Source of the DNA: Dongshaea marina
Lineage (GTDB): Bacteria > Pseudomonadota > Gammaproteobacteria > Enterobacterales > Aeromonadaceae
Direction: 5' to 3'
Length of the DNA: 64,000 nt
NCBI RefSeq assembly: GCF_003072645.1
Contig: NZ_CP028897.1
Location: forward strand, 2,121,658 to 2,185,657
The notes beneath the pieces were generated by a model. It was given only the letters and a program-made list of their open reading frames with translations. It searched no databases and was not told the DNA's origin. Each line of letters opens with the position of its first letter. Position 1 is the stretch's first letter. Of the stretch, positions 21,552-30,258 are shown piece after piece. A program made the position numbers and the translations under genes.

Positions 21552-22154
21552 ATGAAAGGATTATCTGTCATTTGTTGGGCCATTGTGGCTTTTAGTGTTT
21601 CAATGAGTAGTTGGGCTGCACAGAGCCCGCAGCCCCCTCATCAGCAACTGTTTAACCAGGCAAATCGGGGAGAGTCCGAAGCCCAGTTTACCCTTGGTCT
21701 GATGTATGAAAATGGCAAAGAGCTGGAGCACAGTGATAGTAAAGCGGTCCAGTGGTTCAGGAAGGCTGCGGATCAAAACCTTGCCAAGGCCCAATATAAC
21801 CTGGGGGTCCTGTATGCCAGGGGCAAGGGGGTCCCCAAGGATGACGCTCTGGCCTTCAACTGGATCAGCAAAGCCGCTGAGCAGGGGCTGGTTGAGGCCC
21901 AGATGGGATTAGCTCTGATGTATGGTAAGGGGCAGGGCGTTACCAAAGATGAACTCAAATCTGTGCAATGGACCCGCAAGGCCGCCGAGCAGGGCAACCC
22001 TCAGGCCGAGTATCAATTGGGAATGGCTTATAAAAATGGCGTCGGGGTGCCTCAGGATTATTCATTGGCGGTTGATTGGTTGGGTAAGTCGGCTGAGCAG
22101 GGCAACTCCAAAGCATGGTGGTTGAAAAAATGGTTGGAGCTTTGGTATCTATAG
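21552..22154 (+). CDS. Secreted Sel1-repeat protein
   Basis: 200 residues: signal peptide (about 1-24, ending SSWAAQ) and four Sel1-like TPR repeats of ~36 residues, each of the form A-x-x-x-LG-x-(M/L)Y-x-x-G-x-G-(V)-x-(K/Q)D. Proteins of this class mediate protein-protein contacts in the periplasm. SD is AGGGAGAG before the ATG at 21552. No partner genes are apparent. Confidence 0.85.
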   Translation: MKGLSVICWAIVAFSVSMSSWAAQSPQPPHQQLFNQANRGESEAQFTLGLMYENGKELEHSDSKAVQWFRKAADQNLAKAQYNLGVLYARGKGVPKDDALAFNWISKAAEQGLVEAQMGLALMYGKGQGVTKDELKSVQWTRKAAEQGNPQAEYQLGMAYKNGVGVPQDYSLAVDWLGKSAEQGNSKAWWLKKWLELWYL

Positions 22155-22302
22155 GGCTGCATGCTTCTCATCAGCTTCTAATTGTCACTTCTCAGGGCGG
22201 TTTAAGCCGCCCAAGCTGATCCCCTGCCTAGGTTCACGATAAGAGCTTATCAAGTGAGGCTAGGTCTATCGCTAATAAATGAGAGCAATGGCGGCTCCAG
22301 GT

Positions 22303-22575
22303 TTATTTGATGTAAGAATCTAACACCTTCAATATTACGTCCAGATCCGACTCTCTTTTTGTGAGATCTTTTTCCAGTACTATATGTTCAACTAAATGTC
22401 CCTTGATGACCTCTCGCATGAGTCCATTCACTGCGCCACGAATGGCTGCGATTTGTTGAAGCACTTCCTGGCATTTATGCTCCTGTTCAAGCATCTTCTT
22501 AAGACCATTGACCTGGCCTTGTAACTTACTAACGCGAGCTGTGAGTTTCTTTTGATCACGGGTGGTATGGGACAT
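22303..22575 (-). CDS. rcnR: Nickel/cobalt-responsive repressor RcnR
   Basis: 90-residue all-helical CsoR/FrmR/RcnR-family repressor. It retains the RcnR metal ligands His3, Cys35, His60 and His64, and is nearly colinear with E. coli RcnR in [18 protein letters not shown] and [13 protein letters not shown]. Start chosen at the ATG at 22575, because it places His3 correctly and has GAGG 6 bases upstream. Divergent from rcnA; represses it in the absence of Ni(II)/Co(II). Confidence 0.95.
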   Translation of the reverse strand: MSHTTRDQKKLTARVSKLQGQVNGLKKMLEQEHKCQEVLQQIAAIRGAVNGLMREVIKGHLVEHIVLEKDLTKRESDLDVILKVLDSYIK

Positions 22576-22635
22576 GACATGCCTCACTCATAATTAGGAG
22601 CACTGATTCTAGCTGATAATCTAGCACCGAAATCA

Positions 22636-22670
22636 TACTGGGGGGTAGTATAATATACTCGGGGGGAGTA
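22636..22670. promoter_or_regulatory. Two RcnR operator sites between rcnR and rcnA
   Basis: TACTGGGGGGTAGTA (22636-22650) is an exact TACT-G6-N-AGTA RcnR site, and TACTCGGGGGGAGTA (22656-22670) is a second with the spare base on the other side of the G-tract. They are spaced 20 bases apart centre to centre, in the rcnR-rcnA intergenic region. Confidence 0.92.
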
Positions 22671-22708
22671 TAGTTTCTCTCAATGTAAAACAAAACCAGG
22701 TCATTAAG

Positions 22709-23791
22709 ATGAATTTTTCAACCCTACTGCTTCAGGGGAATGGATGGCTTTTTATCCCCAGCGCTATTTTGTTAGGCGCACTGCATGGGCTGGAGCCTGG
22801 GCACTCCAAAACTATGATGGCTGCTTTTATCGTGGCAATTAAAGGAAGTGTTCGGCAGGCTGTCATGTTGGGTTTAGCTGCAACTCTCTCTCATACCGCT
22901 ATTGTCTGGCTAATCGCGGTAGGCGGGATGTATATCAGTCAAAAATTTACGGCACAAGCGGCAGAGCCGTGGATGCTACTTGTCTCTGGGATCATCATTG
23001 TTTCTACAGGATTTTGGATGTTATGGAGAACCTGGAGTGATGCAAGGGCGTGGCGTAAAGCGGCGAGCCAAAGCCATGACAGGACTGAGCAGCTCGTTGA
23101 CACGGGACATGGCCTTATCTCTCTGGCGATAGTCGAAGAGGGGCTACATAGTCGATTTCAGTTAAGAGTATTGAAGGGGAAGCCTTTAAAACCTGCAGAG
23201 GTGAAGCTCAAACTTTATCAGCCTGAGAGTGAGCAGGCCGTAGACTATTATTTTGTTGAGCGAAATGGCTACCTGGAGTCTGCATCCTGCGTTGTAAAAG
23301 CACCAAAGTTATCAACCAGACTGGTGATAGGGCATCATGATCATACGCATGATTTCGATGTTCATTTTCACGAGCATGGTCATCCGGCTGAGTCTGTGGG
23401 CAAGCAAGAGTATCAGGATGCCCATGAGCGTGCCCATGCCTTAGATATTCAAAAGCGTTTTACCAACCGGCAGGTCACTAATGGGCAAATATTGCTGTTT
23501 GGCCTGACCGGAGGGTTAATTCCTTGTCCTGCTGCGGTGACAGTCTTGTTGATTTGCCTTCAACTTAAGGCTCTGAGCCTGGGAGCGACCCTGGTGGTTT
23601 CCTTCAGTGTTGGTTTGGCATTAACTCTGGTATCTGTTGGAGTGATTGCTGCCGTCGGGATGCAAAAGGCGACCCGTAAATGGAATGGGCTAAACGAGGT
23701 GGCACGCAAAGCGCCGTATCTTTCAGGTCTTCTCATCAGTGTTGTCGGTTTATATATGGGGCTTCATGGGCTAAGTCTCCTGTTTAGCTGA
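22709..23791 (+). CDS. rcnA: Nickel/cobalt efflux protein RcnA
   Basis: 360-residue inner-membrane NicO-family efflux protein. N-terminal three helices carry the HGLEPGHSKTMM motif (about residues 25-36); a long cytoplasmic insert (about 110-245) contains a short His-rich stretch HHDHTHDFDVHFHEHGH; the C-terminal half holds GGLIPCPAAVTVLL and three more helices. It exports Ni(II) and Co(II). The insert also holds a ~60-residue globular segment (QLRVLKGKPLKPAEVKLKL) that is longer than in E. coli RcnA. Regulated by RcnR through the two operators upstream. Confidence 0.94.
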   Translation: MNFSTLLLQGNGWLFIPSAILLGALHGLEPGHSKTMMAAFIVAIKGSVRQAVMLGLAATLSHTAIVWLIAVGGMYISQKFTAQAAEPWMLLVSGIIIVSTGFWMLWRTWSDARAWRKAASQSHDRTEQLVDTGHGLISLAIVEEGLHSRFQLRVLKGKPLKPAEVKLKLYQPESEQAVDYYFVERNGYLESASCVVKAPKLSTRLVIGHHDHTHDFDVHFHEHGHPAESVGKQEYQDAHERAHALDIQKRFTNRQVTNGQILLFGLTGGLIPCPAAVTVLLICLQLKALSLGATLVVSFSVGLALTLVSVGVIAAVGMQKATRKWNGLNEVARKAPYLSGLLISVVGLYMGLHGLSLLFS

Positions 23792-24079
23792 AACTAGATC
23801 TTCAGCTGATGCTACGCTGCTCAATGGATTGGTGAAGTCGTCAGGGAGCACCTGGATGGGATAGGAGTTGAGAGATCTTAACTTCCTTTGGAATAGCTAA
23901 ACTCTCATCATGTTTGGGAGAGAGCCTAAGGCTAGCCAGGTTTTTTCGGTGACATTAGGCTTGTATCATGGCCATCGGAGGTATGATGTCTATCCAGCCT
24001 ACAGTGCTTCAAAAGCCAGTCGATTCGCTTTGCTGGATGCAGGTATTCATCGACAACCAAACTCGATTGTGAAGATAGG

Positions 24080-24943
24080 CTAAAACCGCATCACCAGGTT
24101 CACTTCCCAGTATTGTTCACGCTGACCGGTACGGGAGTGAATCGGGGTGCGATGATGAAGTTGGAGTGAGCCTGCGCGAAATATCTCACGACCAAATAAA
24201 CTGTTCAACCCGGCTGCGATACTATCCACCGGATCGAGCATAAAGAGGGCCATGCTGCCCAGTGTCTGTGAGCTCATCACGGTTCCGCCGCGCTGGCGGA
24301 TCTCACGCTCTTTATAAAAAGCCCATTCGCCATAGAGGCTCCCCGCGACCGGGGTAACAATCAGATCCTGGATGGATGGCTCTTCGGTGAAGGCCTCGAC
24401 TCCATATTCCCAATAGAAGGTGGACATCAGTGTGGTATAGACGAAGGAGTCCCATTCGTCGTAGCCGGATTTTCGCGCTACCTGGTAATATACACCGCCG
24501 AAATAGGTGTGGCCGATGTAGTTCACGGCTAGATGATCATCATCCCACACAGGTCCCCTCGACACATTGTCCCACCAGTTCTCAAGGGGATTACCCTCAT
24601 CAATATTCCACTCAAAATTATTTGAGGGTGACACTATATCCAGTAAAGTGGGCAGTGCGATACCAAGACCGAAAATCAGTTTGGTTTGGGACCATAAACG
24701 CTCCTTGTCTTCACTCTTTTTCGGGTTGAACAGGGTGATTTGAAACTGGCTCTGTTTAGCCGTTGGCTTATCAGCATTCTGTAGTGCATCTATGGTACTA
24801 ACCGATGCTCTTCCCGGAGCATTTCCGAGCGGTTCCGTGGTGGTTTGCTGAGGCTTATTGCTGGTTTGGTGAGCCGGCTCTGCTCCCCCGGCAGTAGGGA
24901 GCAGAAGCAATATGGCCAATAGATGGGGGAGTGCCTTTAACAT
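24080..24943 (-). CDS. DUF3943 family exported protein
   Basis: 287 residues with an N-terminal signal peptide (cleavage after about residue 20, AGGAEP), a low-complexity Gln/Thr/Pro linker to ~65, and a DUF3943 domain with NYIGHTYFGGVYYQVARKSGY and WEYGVEAFTEEPSIQDL. The C-terminal QYWEVNLVMRF ends in Phe, as outer-membrane beta-barrel proteins do. Likely an outer-membrane or periplasmic protein of unknown role. The 288-bp gap to rcnA holds no gene that I can support. Confidence 0.75.
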   Translation of the reverse strand: MLKALPHLLAILLLLPTAGGAEPAHQTSNKPQQTTTEPLGNAPGRASVSTIDALQNADKPTAKQSQFQITLFNPKKSEDKERLWSQTKLIFGLGIALPTLLDIVSPSNNFEWNIDEGNPLENWWDNVSRGPVWDDDHLAVNYIGHTYFGGVYYQVARKSGYDEWDSFVYTTLMSTFYWEYGVEAFTEEPSIQDLIVTPVAGSLYGEWAFYKEREIRQRGGTVMSSQTLGSMALFMLDPVDSIAAGLNSLFGREIFRAGSLQLHHRTPIHSRTGQREQYWEVNLVMRF

Positions 24944-25067
24944 CCGAATCTATCCACACGGATCCCTGTGAGGTAATCGCTCTTTTGTCCTTATTAAAAG
25001 TGTAGATCCACATTTATAGGCTGACTTGCGATCGGTGCTGCAAGTGTAACCCTGAGCTGAAGGGGCG

Positions 25068-25305
25068 ATTAGAGAATTTTCCGGATAATAGGTGCACTCT
25101 CGTAAGAGCCGCTTCGATTTTGAACACTGACACGCAAGTCACATCCATGTTGCCCTGCTGCATCGATTATCGTCCCTGATAATCTTTTCCAGTTCAGCCT
25201 CCCAGCTTCTCGCTCCGCTCTTGCTGCAGAAGGTCAGCTTAGCAAAGCCAGAAATTCTTTATCTCAGGCTGAAGTGATGACCCGGGTTAGTCCGAAAGTG
25301 TGCGG
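25068..25305 (+). repeat. MITE-like dispersed repeat, copy B
   Basis: Begins TTAGAGAATTTTCCGGATAA and ends CCCGGGTTAGTCCGAAAGTG. The core shared with other copies is CGCAAGTCACATCCATGTTG and TGCTGCAGAAGGTCAGCTTA. About 45 bases longer than copies C and D, with an insertion (ATTATCGTCCCTGATAATC, itself an inverted repeat) in the middle. Confidence 0.75.
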
Positions 25306-25359
25306 GTTGCTCAGATAAGCGATGCGCAGCAAAGATATCAGGGGGACCGTATAAAGAGA

Positions 25360-25387
25360 AAGGCAACAGTGATATCACTGTTGCCTT
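25360..25387 (-). terminator. Terminator of the binding-protein gene
   Basis: Perfect 12-bp inverted repeat GGCAACAGTGAT/ATCACTGTTGCC. Read on the minus strand it lies just after the stop codon at 25412 and is followed by TTTCTCTTT. Confidence 0.8.
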
Positions 25388-25411
25388 CAGAATATTATTA
25401 AAAGTTAAAAA

Positions 25412-26209
25412 CTATTTCAGGAACTTATCTTTCATCTGCTGGAGTTCACCAGATTCTTCCAGTCTCATGATCCCTTTATCGACATCTGCTTTGAGGGGAT
25501 CGGCAAGCTTGGACTTCTTAGAGATCAGCATATAGAAATCGCTCTTCTTAGCCCCGGGAATGCTGGCATAGGTCATGCCATCAGTGATCAGCTTTTCACC
25601 GGTTTTGGCAAAGCCAAGCAACACTTCAATTCTTGCCAGTACCACTTCACAGCGCCCTGTCTCAAGCTTCTTCAAGACCGCATTGAAATCTTTGGTATTG
25701 GTATTGATATCCTTGCTCTCAATCCCAAAGTCTTTGTAGTTATAGCCTCTGAGTCCACACACCTTATAGTTGACCAACTCTTTAGCAGAGCTCACCTTGA
25801 GTCCCTGGGGATATTTGGCCTTCATATAGATATAGGATGGGGTCAGAGAATAGAAAGGCTTTGAGAAGTAGGCGTAGCCAGCCCGCTCATCATTGTATGA
25901 TGCATTGAGCACCATGTCGTATTTACCTTTTTCCAGATCGGAGAGGCAGCGCTTCCAGGGGGCAAGCTTCACGGTAAACTTGGCTCCGACTTTGCCCAGG
26001 ATATCTGAAATGACATCCACCGAGTACCCGACGACATCCTTGGTTTTATTGCCATTATCACGTTGATAATAGATAAAGGGTGGCCATTCTGCGCCATCGT
26101 CACAAATTTTTACGGTTTTACCCTGCAGGGCATCAGCATGCGCCCGTGGCAGACTCAGCAGCAGGACAGTCAAGGTAAAAGACAGTAGGTACAACATCCT
26201 GTTCTTCAT
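25412..26209 (-). CDS. Periplasmic solute-binding protein, family 3
   Basis: 265 residues: signal peptide (1-25, ending PRAHA) and two SBP_bac_3 lobes (GYSVDVISDIL, MVLNASYNDERAGYAYFSKPFY, VCGLRGYNYKDFG). The KLAPWKRCL segment near residue 85 is the PW(K/N)R signature shared with the other orphan binding proteins here. Start at 26209 because GAGGAAG lies just upstream. No transport operon accompanies it; such orphan proteins may serve shared permeases or sensory systems. Ligand unknown. Confidence 0.88.
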   Translation of the reverse strand: MKNRMLYLLSFTLTVLLLSLPRAHADALQGKTVKICDDGAEWPPFIYYQRDNGNKTKDVVGYSVDVISDILGKVGAKFTVKLAPWKRCLSDLEKGKYDMVLNASYNDERAGYAYFSKPFYSLTPSYIYMKAKYPQGLKVSSAKELVNYKVCGLRGYNYKDFGIESKDINTNTKDFNAVLKKLETGRCEVVLARIEVLLGFAKTGEKLITDGMTYASIPGAKKSDFYMLISKKSKLADPLKADVDKGIMRLEESGELQQMKDKFLK

Positions 26210-26362
26210 CGCTTCTTCCTCAAGCAAGTAAACTATTCAAAGAATAGCCTAGTTTTTGCCCGATCACCGAGCGCGGGACGAACAGCTATACAGCATCATA
26301 GGGTTTAACTGAACGGCTAACTCTTTGCTGATAGGGGATGTGATGAAATTTTGCTTTTATAA

Positions 26363-26395
26363 GGAGCAGCTTCACCAAAGCTGCTCCGGTTTTAT
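26363..26395. terminator. Strong hairpin between the binding protein and add
   Basis: GGAGCAGCTT pairs with AAGCTGCTCC across a 5-base loop and is followed on the plus strand by GGTTTTATT. The gene it would terminate is unclear; it lies upstream of both divergent genes, so it may end a short unannotated transcript. Nothing else in 26210-26490 is supported. Confidence 0.5.
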
Positions 26396-26490
26396 TCAAG
26401 TTTTCTACTCGGCGTGGTAACCATACGCTTTGGCGGTGTGCTCCCTTTGCTTTTTCCGCCCGTTTACTGTTAGACTTGACCGCACAATTT

Positions 26491-26559
26491 GCTTCGTATA
26501 ATCCCAATAATATGGTTTGGGAGTTTCTACCAAGAGCCTTAAATTCTTGATTATGAAGT
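26491..26559 (+). promoter_or_regulatory. Adenine riboswitch aptamer upstream of add
   Basis: The sequence has the full purine-riboswitch core: CTTCGTATAATCC closing P1, ATGGTTTGGGAGTTTCTACC and CCAAGAGCC for P2/J2-3/P3, and GATTATGAAG closing P1. The J3-1 base that sets specificity is T (U74) as in the Vibrio vulnificus add riboswitch, which indicates adenine rather than guanine. The expression platform at 26560-26597 can pair ACTTTA with TAAAGGT over the ribosome site, suggesting translational control as known for Vibrio add. Confidence 0.95.
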
Positions 26560-26597
26560 CTGTAACTTTATGTTTTCTATAGTAAAGGTAGAGACTC

Positions 26598-27590
26598 ATG
26601 GACTATTTAAACCTTCCCAAGATCGATCTTCATTGTCACCTCGACGGCAGCGTCCGCCCACAGACTATTATCGATCTTTCACATGAGCAAAATCTTCCCC
26701 TTCCCTGCAGCACGGTTGAAGAGATCCAAAGCCTGCTGGTTGCCCCACAAACCTGCCAGGATCTGGATGAGTATCTCAAGCGCTTTGAGCTTCCATTGAG
26801 TGTGATGCAAACCAAAGCTGGCATAGAGCGGATCTCTTATGAGCTCTTCGAGGATGCGGCAAGGGAGAATGTGAAATACATGGAGGTGCGTTTTGCTCCT
26901 CTGCTGCATACCCAAAATGGCCTGACTCCTCAGGAGATCATTGAGAGTGTGGTGCAGGGGATGAAGCGCGCTGAAAAAAGCTATGACATTCGTGGAAACT
27001 ATATCCTGTCTATCATGCGCACCATGCCTAAAGACAGGATCCATGAGGTGTTAGATTGTGGCGCCCGATATCTGGGAGATGGGGTCGTCGCCTTTGATCT
27101 GGCGGGGAGTGAACAGCCTGGTTTTTGTCAGGAGTTTATCCCCTATGCTCAGTATGCCCTCGATAAAGGCTATCGGGTGACCATTCATGCCGGAGAGCAG
27201 GGGAGTGGTCAGAATGTAGAGGATGCGATCAAGATGCTTCAGGCGGAGCGGATTGGTCACGGCATAGGTATCAAGGGGCACGACAGTGCCTATCAATTGG
27301 TTAAACGCAAGGCGGTTGCCTTGGAGACCTGTCCAACCAGTAATGTTCAGACCAAGGCGGTCGATTCCCTGGCGAACCATCCGGTCAAGGCATTCCATAA
27401 AGACGGGGTGCAGATCACCATCAATACCGATAACCGGACTGTATCGAACACCACAATGACAGATGAAGTGCGTAAAGTGGTTGAAGAGTTTGACTTAAGC
27501 CGCGAAGAGTACTTCGAGATCTATCGCTGTAGTGTCGAGCAATCCTTTGCTTCTGATGCGATCAAGCAGCAACTGCTGCGCTTAAATTAG
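26598..27590 (+). CDS. add: Adenosine deaminase
   Basis: 330-residue cytosolic TIM-barrel enzyme converting adenosine to inosine (and deoxyadenosine likewise). Zinc ligands in DLHCHLDGS (residues 10-18), catalytic HAGEQG with the following His/Asp positions, and [12 protein letters not shown] near the C-terminus. Preceded by the adenine riboswitch, so translation should rise when adenine is abundant. The length is normal. Confidence 0.96.
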   Translation: MDYLNLPKIDLHCHLDGSVRPQTIIDLSHEQNLPLPCSTVEEIQSLLVAPQTCQDLDEYLKRFELPLSVMQTKAGIERISYELFEDAARENVKYMEVRFAPLLHTQNGLTPQEIIESVVQGMKRAEKSYDIRGNYILSIMRTMPKDRIHEVLDCGARYLGDGVVAFDLAGSEQPGFCQEFIPYAQYALDKGYRVTIHAGEQGSGQNVEDAIKMLQAERIGHGIGIKGHDSAYQLVKRKAVALETCPTSNVQTKAVDSLANHPVKAFHKDGVQITINTDNRTVSNTTMTDEVRKVVEEFDLSREEYFEIYRCSVEQSFASDAIKQQLLRLN

Positions 27591-27603
27591 GCGAGTTATT
27601 GCT

Positions 27604-27645
27604 GAACGGGACTGAGTTGTAGTCCCGTTCTCATCTCAATTTTTA
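27604..27645. terminator. Hairpin between add and the acetyltransferase gene
   Basis: GAACGGGACT and AGTCCCGTTC form a 10-bp stem with a 7-base loop; a T5 run lies 10 bases beyond. It sits between two convergent genes and may serve both. Confidence 0.6.
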
Positions 27646-27670
27646 ACCCGCATCCTGCGCCCTGACGCAA

Positions 27671-28194
27671 TCAATCAAATCGTATCCTCAAAGCCGTCTC
27701 ATCACAGCAATCACGGCGAGGGCAGTGTTGGCAGTCTTTATCTATTTTTTTGGGGTAATCACTCTTACTGACCCGCTCAAATCCGAGTTTTTCAAAAAAT
27801 CCCGGAGCTCGGGTGAGTACCAGTACCTCCTCAACGTCCAGCTGCTGTGCTTTGCTAAGCAGATGCTTGATCAGCGCCGTTCCATGTCCCTCTCCATGCC
27901 ACTTTGGATTAATTCCCAGGGAGCGGATCTCTGCCAGCCTGGCATGATACAGGTGCAGTGAGGCGCAGCCTGTCAGTTGATGGTCGCACGTAGTGCTGAC
28001 AACAAAATTGTCCAGAGTCTGGAAAATATCCAGGCGGCTACGGGGCAGGTTTTCCCCCATTTTCACCCAGTGGCGGATAATCGCGGCAATGCTTTCAAGA
28101 TCGGAGGCAATGGCAGTGCGAATCGAGAGCCTGCTATGGTTCGCCTGGGGGATTCCCCCTGAGTTGTGTTAATTGGTAAGGATGCAGTCTGCAT
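27671..28194 (-). CDS. Short-form N-acetylglutamate synthase (GNAT), one apparent frameshift
   Basis: GNAT-fold acetyltransferase, 174 residues after repair, of the type usually fused to the C-terminus of ArgH in Vibrio and relatives. It shows the RTAIASDLESIAAIIRHW start, AEIRSLGINPKWHGEGHG acetyl-CoA loop and a C-terminal CQHCPRRDCCDETAL cysteine cluster typical of this class. The open frame covers only 27671-28066 from an ATG, but adding one G/C in the C5 tract at 28155-28159 (or the adjoining G5) links it to an ATG at 28194 with GGAG upstream. It follows argB by 27 bases and should make N-acetylglutamate for the pathway. Confidence 0.8.
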
Positions 28195-28221
28195 GATGGA
28201 GGGCTCCGGTGAACATAAGGA

Positions 28222-29001
28222 TCAGGTGGTTGAAACCAGGGTCCCGAAGGAGCCAGGGTTTATCGGGTGGTTGGAGAAGGGGTGCCGCCAGCTGCCAATT
28301 CTGACAGGCTGTCTCAGATCGCGAGCGGCTCTGAGTGCGGCTTTGACCTTGATGGCCATACCATCATGGATAGCTCCGCTTTCAATCAGCTCAAGGCTGT
28401 GCTCTTTACTGAGGTGGGCTATGGTGTTGCCCCCGGGGCCGAGAACACCAGAGGGCTCTGACAAAAACCACAGCTCGGCATTTATCATTCTTGCTATGGC
28501 AACCGCTGCATCGTCGGCATTGATATTCATCGGCTCCCCCTGAGCATTGATGCCGATGGAGCTGATGATGGGGAGTATTTGCCGGTTCAGTAGATAGTGA
28601 AGAAGGCTTGGGTCGGCACCGCAAGCCTGACCCACCTGACCGAGCTCTTTGGCCAGTGGGGTGATGTTACATAATCCGGCATCACTCAGGGTCAGGCCTA
28701 CTGTTGGGAGCTGCTGCCTGATCGCCTGTGCCATTAAGCTTTTGTTTGCTACACCGGCCAGCGCACCGATCACCACCGGCAGATGCTCTTTGGGGGTGAT
28801 CCTCAGCCCGGATTTTTTCTCTGTATTCAGGCCAAACTGTTTGAGCCAGTCATCGATCAGGGGGCCTGCCCCGTGGACCAGCACGATGGCACGGCTACGG
28901 CGCTGTTTGAGTATGCTTAGTTCTTTGAAGAAGGCTTCAAGGGATTCTTGTGAATCGAGCAGGGCGCCCCCTATTTTGATCACTAAAGGTTTAAGCTGCA
29001 T
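28222..29001 (-). CDS. argB: Acetylglutamate kinase
   Basis: 259-residue amino-acid-kinase-family enzyme, second step of ornithine synthesis. VIKIGGALLDS N-terminus, LVHGAGPLIDDWL, LSDAGLCNI, and the nucleotide-binding MNINADDAAVAIA and GGMIPK-equivalent LIESGAIHDGMAIKVKAA region. Start at 29001, with a strong AGGAGG five bases upstream; an upstream in-frame ATG is inside argC. Second gene of the minus-strand arg operon. Confidence 0.95.
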   Translation of the reverse strand: MQLKPLVIKIGGALLDSQESLEAFFKELSILKQRRSRAIVLVHGAGPLIDDWLKQFGLNTEKKSGLRITPKEHLPVVIGALAGVANKSLMAQAIRQQLPTVGLTLSDAGLCNITPLAKELGQVGQACGADPSLLHYLLNRQILPIISSIGINAQGEPMNINADDAAVAIARMINAELWFLSEPSGVLGPGGNTIAHLSKEHSLELIESGAIHDGMAIKVKAALRAARDLRQPVRIGSWRHPFSNHPINPGSFGTLVSTT

Positions 29002-29009
29002 AGTTCCTC

Positions 29010-30014
29010 CTAATTGAGAGCGGTTAATGGGTGGTGCCCCATATGCATGTTTATGCATTGAACAGCCTGACTTGCAGCCCCTTTGAGAAGGTTATCCAGC
29101 GCCGATATAACAATCAGGTAATCCCCGTCGAGCTGCCATCCGATATCACAGAACGGGCTATTTACCACATCCTGCAAACGCGGGATCCCCTGATGAAGCA
29201 GGCGGACCGCCCCCGGGGATGCATAGGCATGCTCAAACAGCTGATCGACTCTGGCCTGGCCGACTCCGGCTTGAAGGCGGCAGGTGATGGTGGCCAGGAT
29301 CCCCCTTGGGAAGTTGCCAAGTTGCGGAGTAAATATGAGATCTCTTCCTAGCTGGCTTGTCATTTCAGGCAGGTGACGATGACAAAACAGCTGGTAAGGT
29401 TGCAGGCTGACCTCATTGAGGTGGGTGGTCAGTGAGGCTTTGCGTCCCGCACCCGAGGTGCCGCTGGTGGCATTAGCCACAGGGAGAAAAGTCGGATCCA
29501 GGCAGTCGCTATCGATGAGGGGTTTGAGTGCCAGCTGAATAGCGGTGGGGTAACAACCGGGAGTGGCAATGAGCCTGGCCTTTTTCAGGGAGTCACCGGT
29601 CCACTCCCCTAAGCCATAGACCGCGTGCTCCAGCCACTGTGGATGTTGATGCTCAAACCCATAGTATTTTGGGTAAAAACTGCTGGATTTCACCCGATAG
29701 GCACCGGAGAGGTCAACCACCAAATTGCAGTAGCGAAGAAACTCCGGGACCAGGGCATGACTGACGGGATGATCGGTTGCCAGCAGCACGATATCTGCAA
29801 AGCGCGCGGCCTCTTCAACCGAGTGCAGGGGGAGCAGCGGCTGATCACACAAACCACACAGCTGGCCATGCAATTTGCTGATCGGCTGATTTGCATTTGG
29901 GCTTTGCTCTGAAACATAGAGCCCGGTGAGCTTGAGGTGAGGATGGCGCATCACCAGCCGGGTCAATTCGGCGCCGGTATAGCCACTGGCACCGACAATA
30001 ATGGTGTTTAACAT
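29010..30014 (-). CDS. argC: N-acetyl-gamma-glutamyl-phosphate reductase
   Basis: 334-residue NADPH-dependent reductase, third step of arginine synthesis. Rossmann motif VGASGYTGAEL at the N-terminus, catalytic Cys in ATPGCYPTA, and the HRHLPEM segment. Start at 30014 (MLNTIIVGASG). First gene of argC-argB-acetyltransferase; divergent from argE with a likely ArgR site between. Confidence 0.95.
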   Translation of the reverse strand: MLNTIIVGASGYTGAELTRLVMRHPHLKLTGLYVSEQSPNANQPISKLHGQLCGLCDQPLLPLHSVEEAARFADIVLLATDHPVSHALVPEFLRYCNLVVDLSGAYRVKSSSFYPKYYGFEHQHPQWLEHAVYGLGEWTGDSLKKARLIATPGCYPTAIQLALKPLIDSDCLDPTFLPVANATSGTSGAGRKASLTTHLNEVSLQPYQLFCHRHLPEMTSQLGRDLIFTPQLGNFPRGILATITCRLQAGVGQARVDQLFEHAYASPGAVRLLHQGIPRLQDVVNSPFCDIGWQLDGDYLIVISALDNLLKGAASQAVQCINMHMGHHPLTALN

Positions 30015-30191
30015 ACTGAGTCTCTGGGTTAGGTTTGGGGAGCTGCAGGGCAGCAAGTTGTGGGTGTCAGGCACCCTGAATCATCAGGAGGATCGTCGTC
30101 GAAGCTGGACTGAGGGGGAGGCTTTGTACGCCATTAAATTGAATCCTTTCATCAAAATTGCTGAGACTTGCTCAGGTAAACAATGGTTTTA

Positions 30192-30211
30192 TATGCAATA
30201 TATTTGCATTA
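30192..30211. promoter_or_regulatory. Putative ArgR operator between argC and argE
   Basis: TATGCAATATATTTGCATTA is a palindromic A/T-centred site of ARG-box size and shape. It lies about 50 bases before argE and 180 before argC, where ArgR sites lie in related bacteria. Confidence 0.55.
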
Positions 30212-30258
30212 CTATGTTTAGCTGTTGGGTGAGATGATGTCAACCAGGAAGTTAAAAA

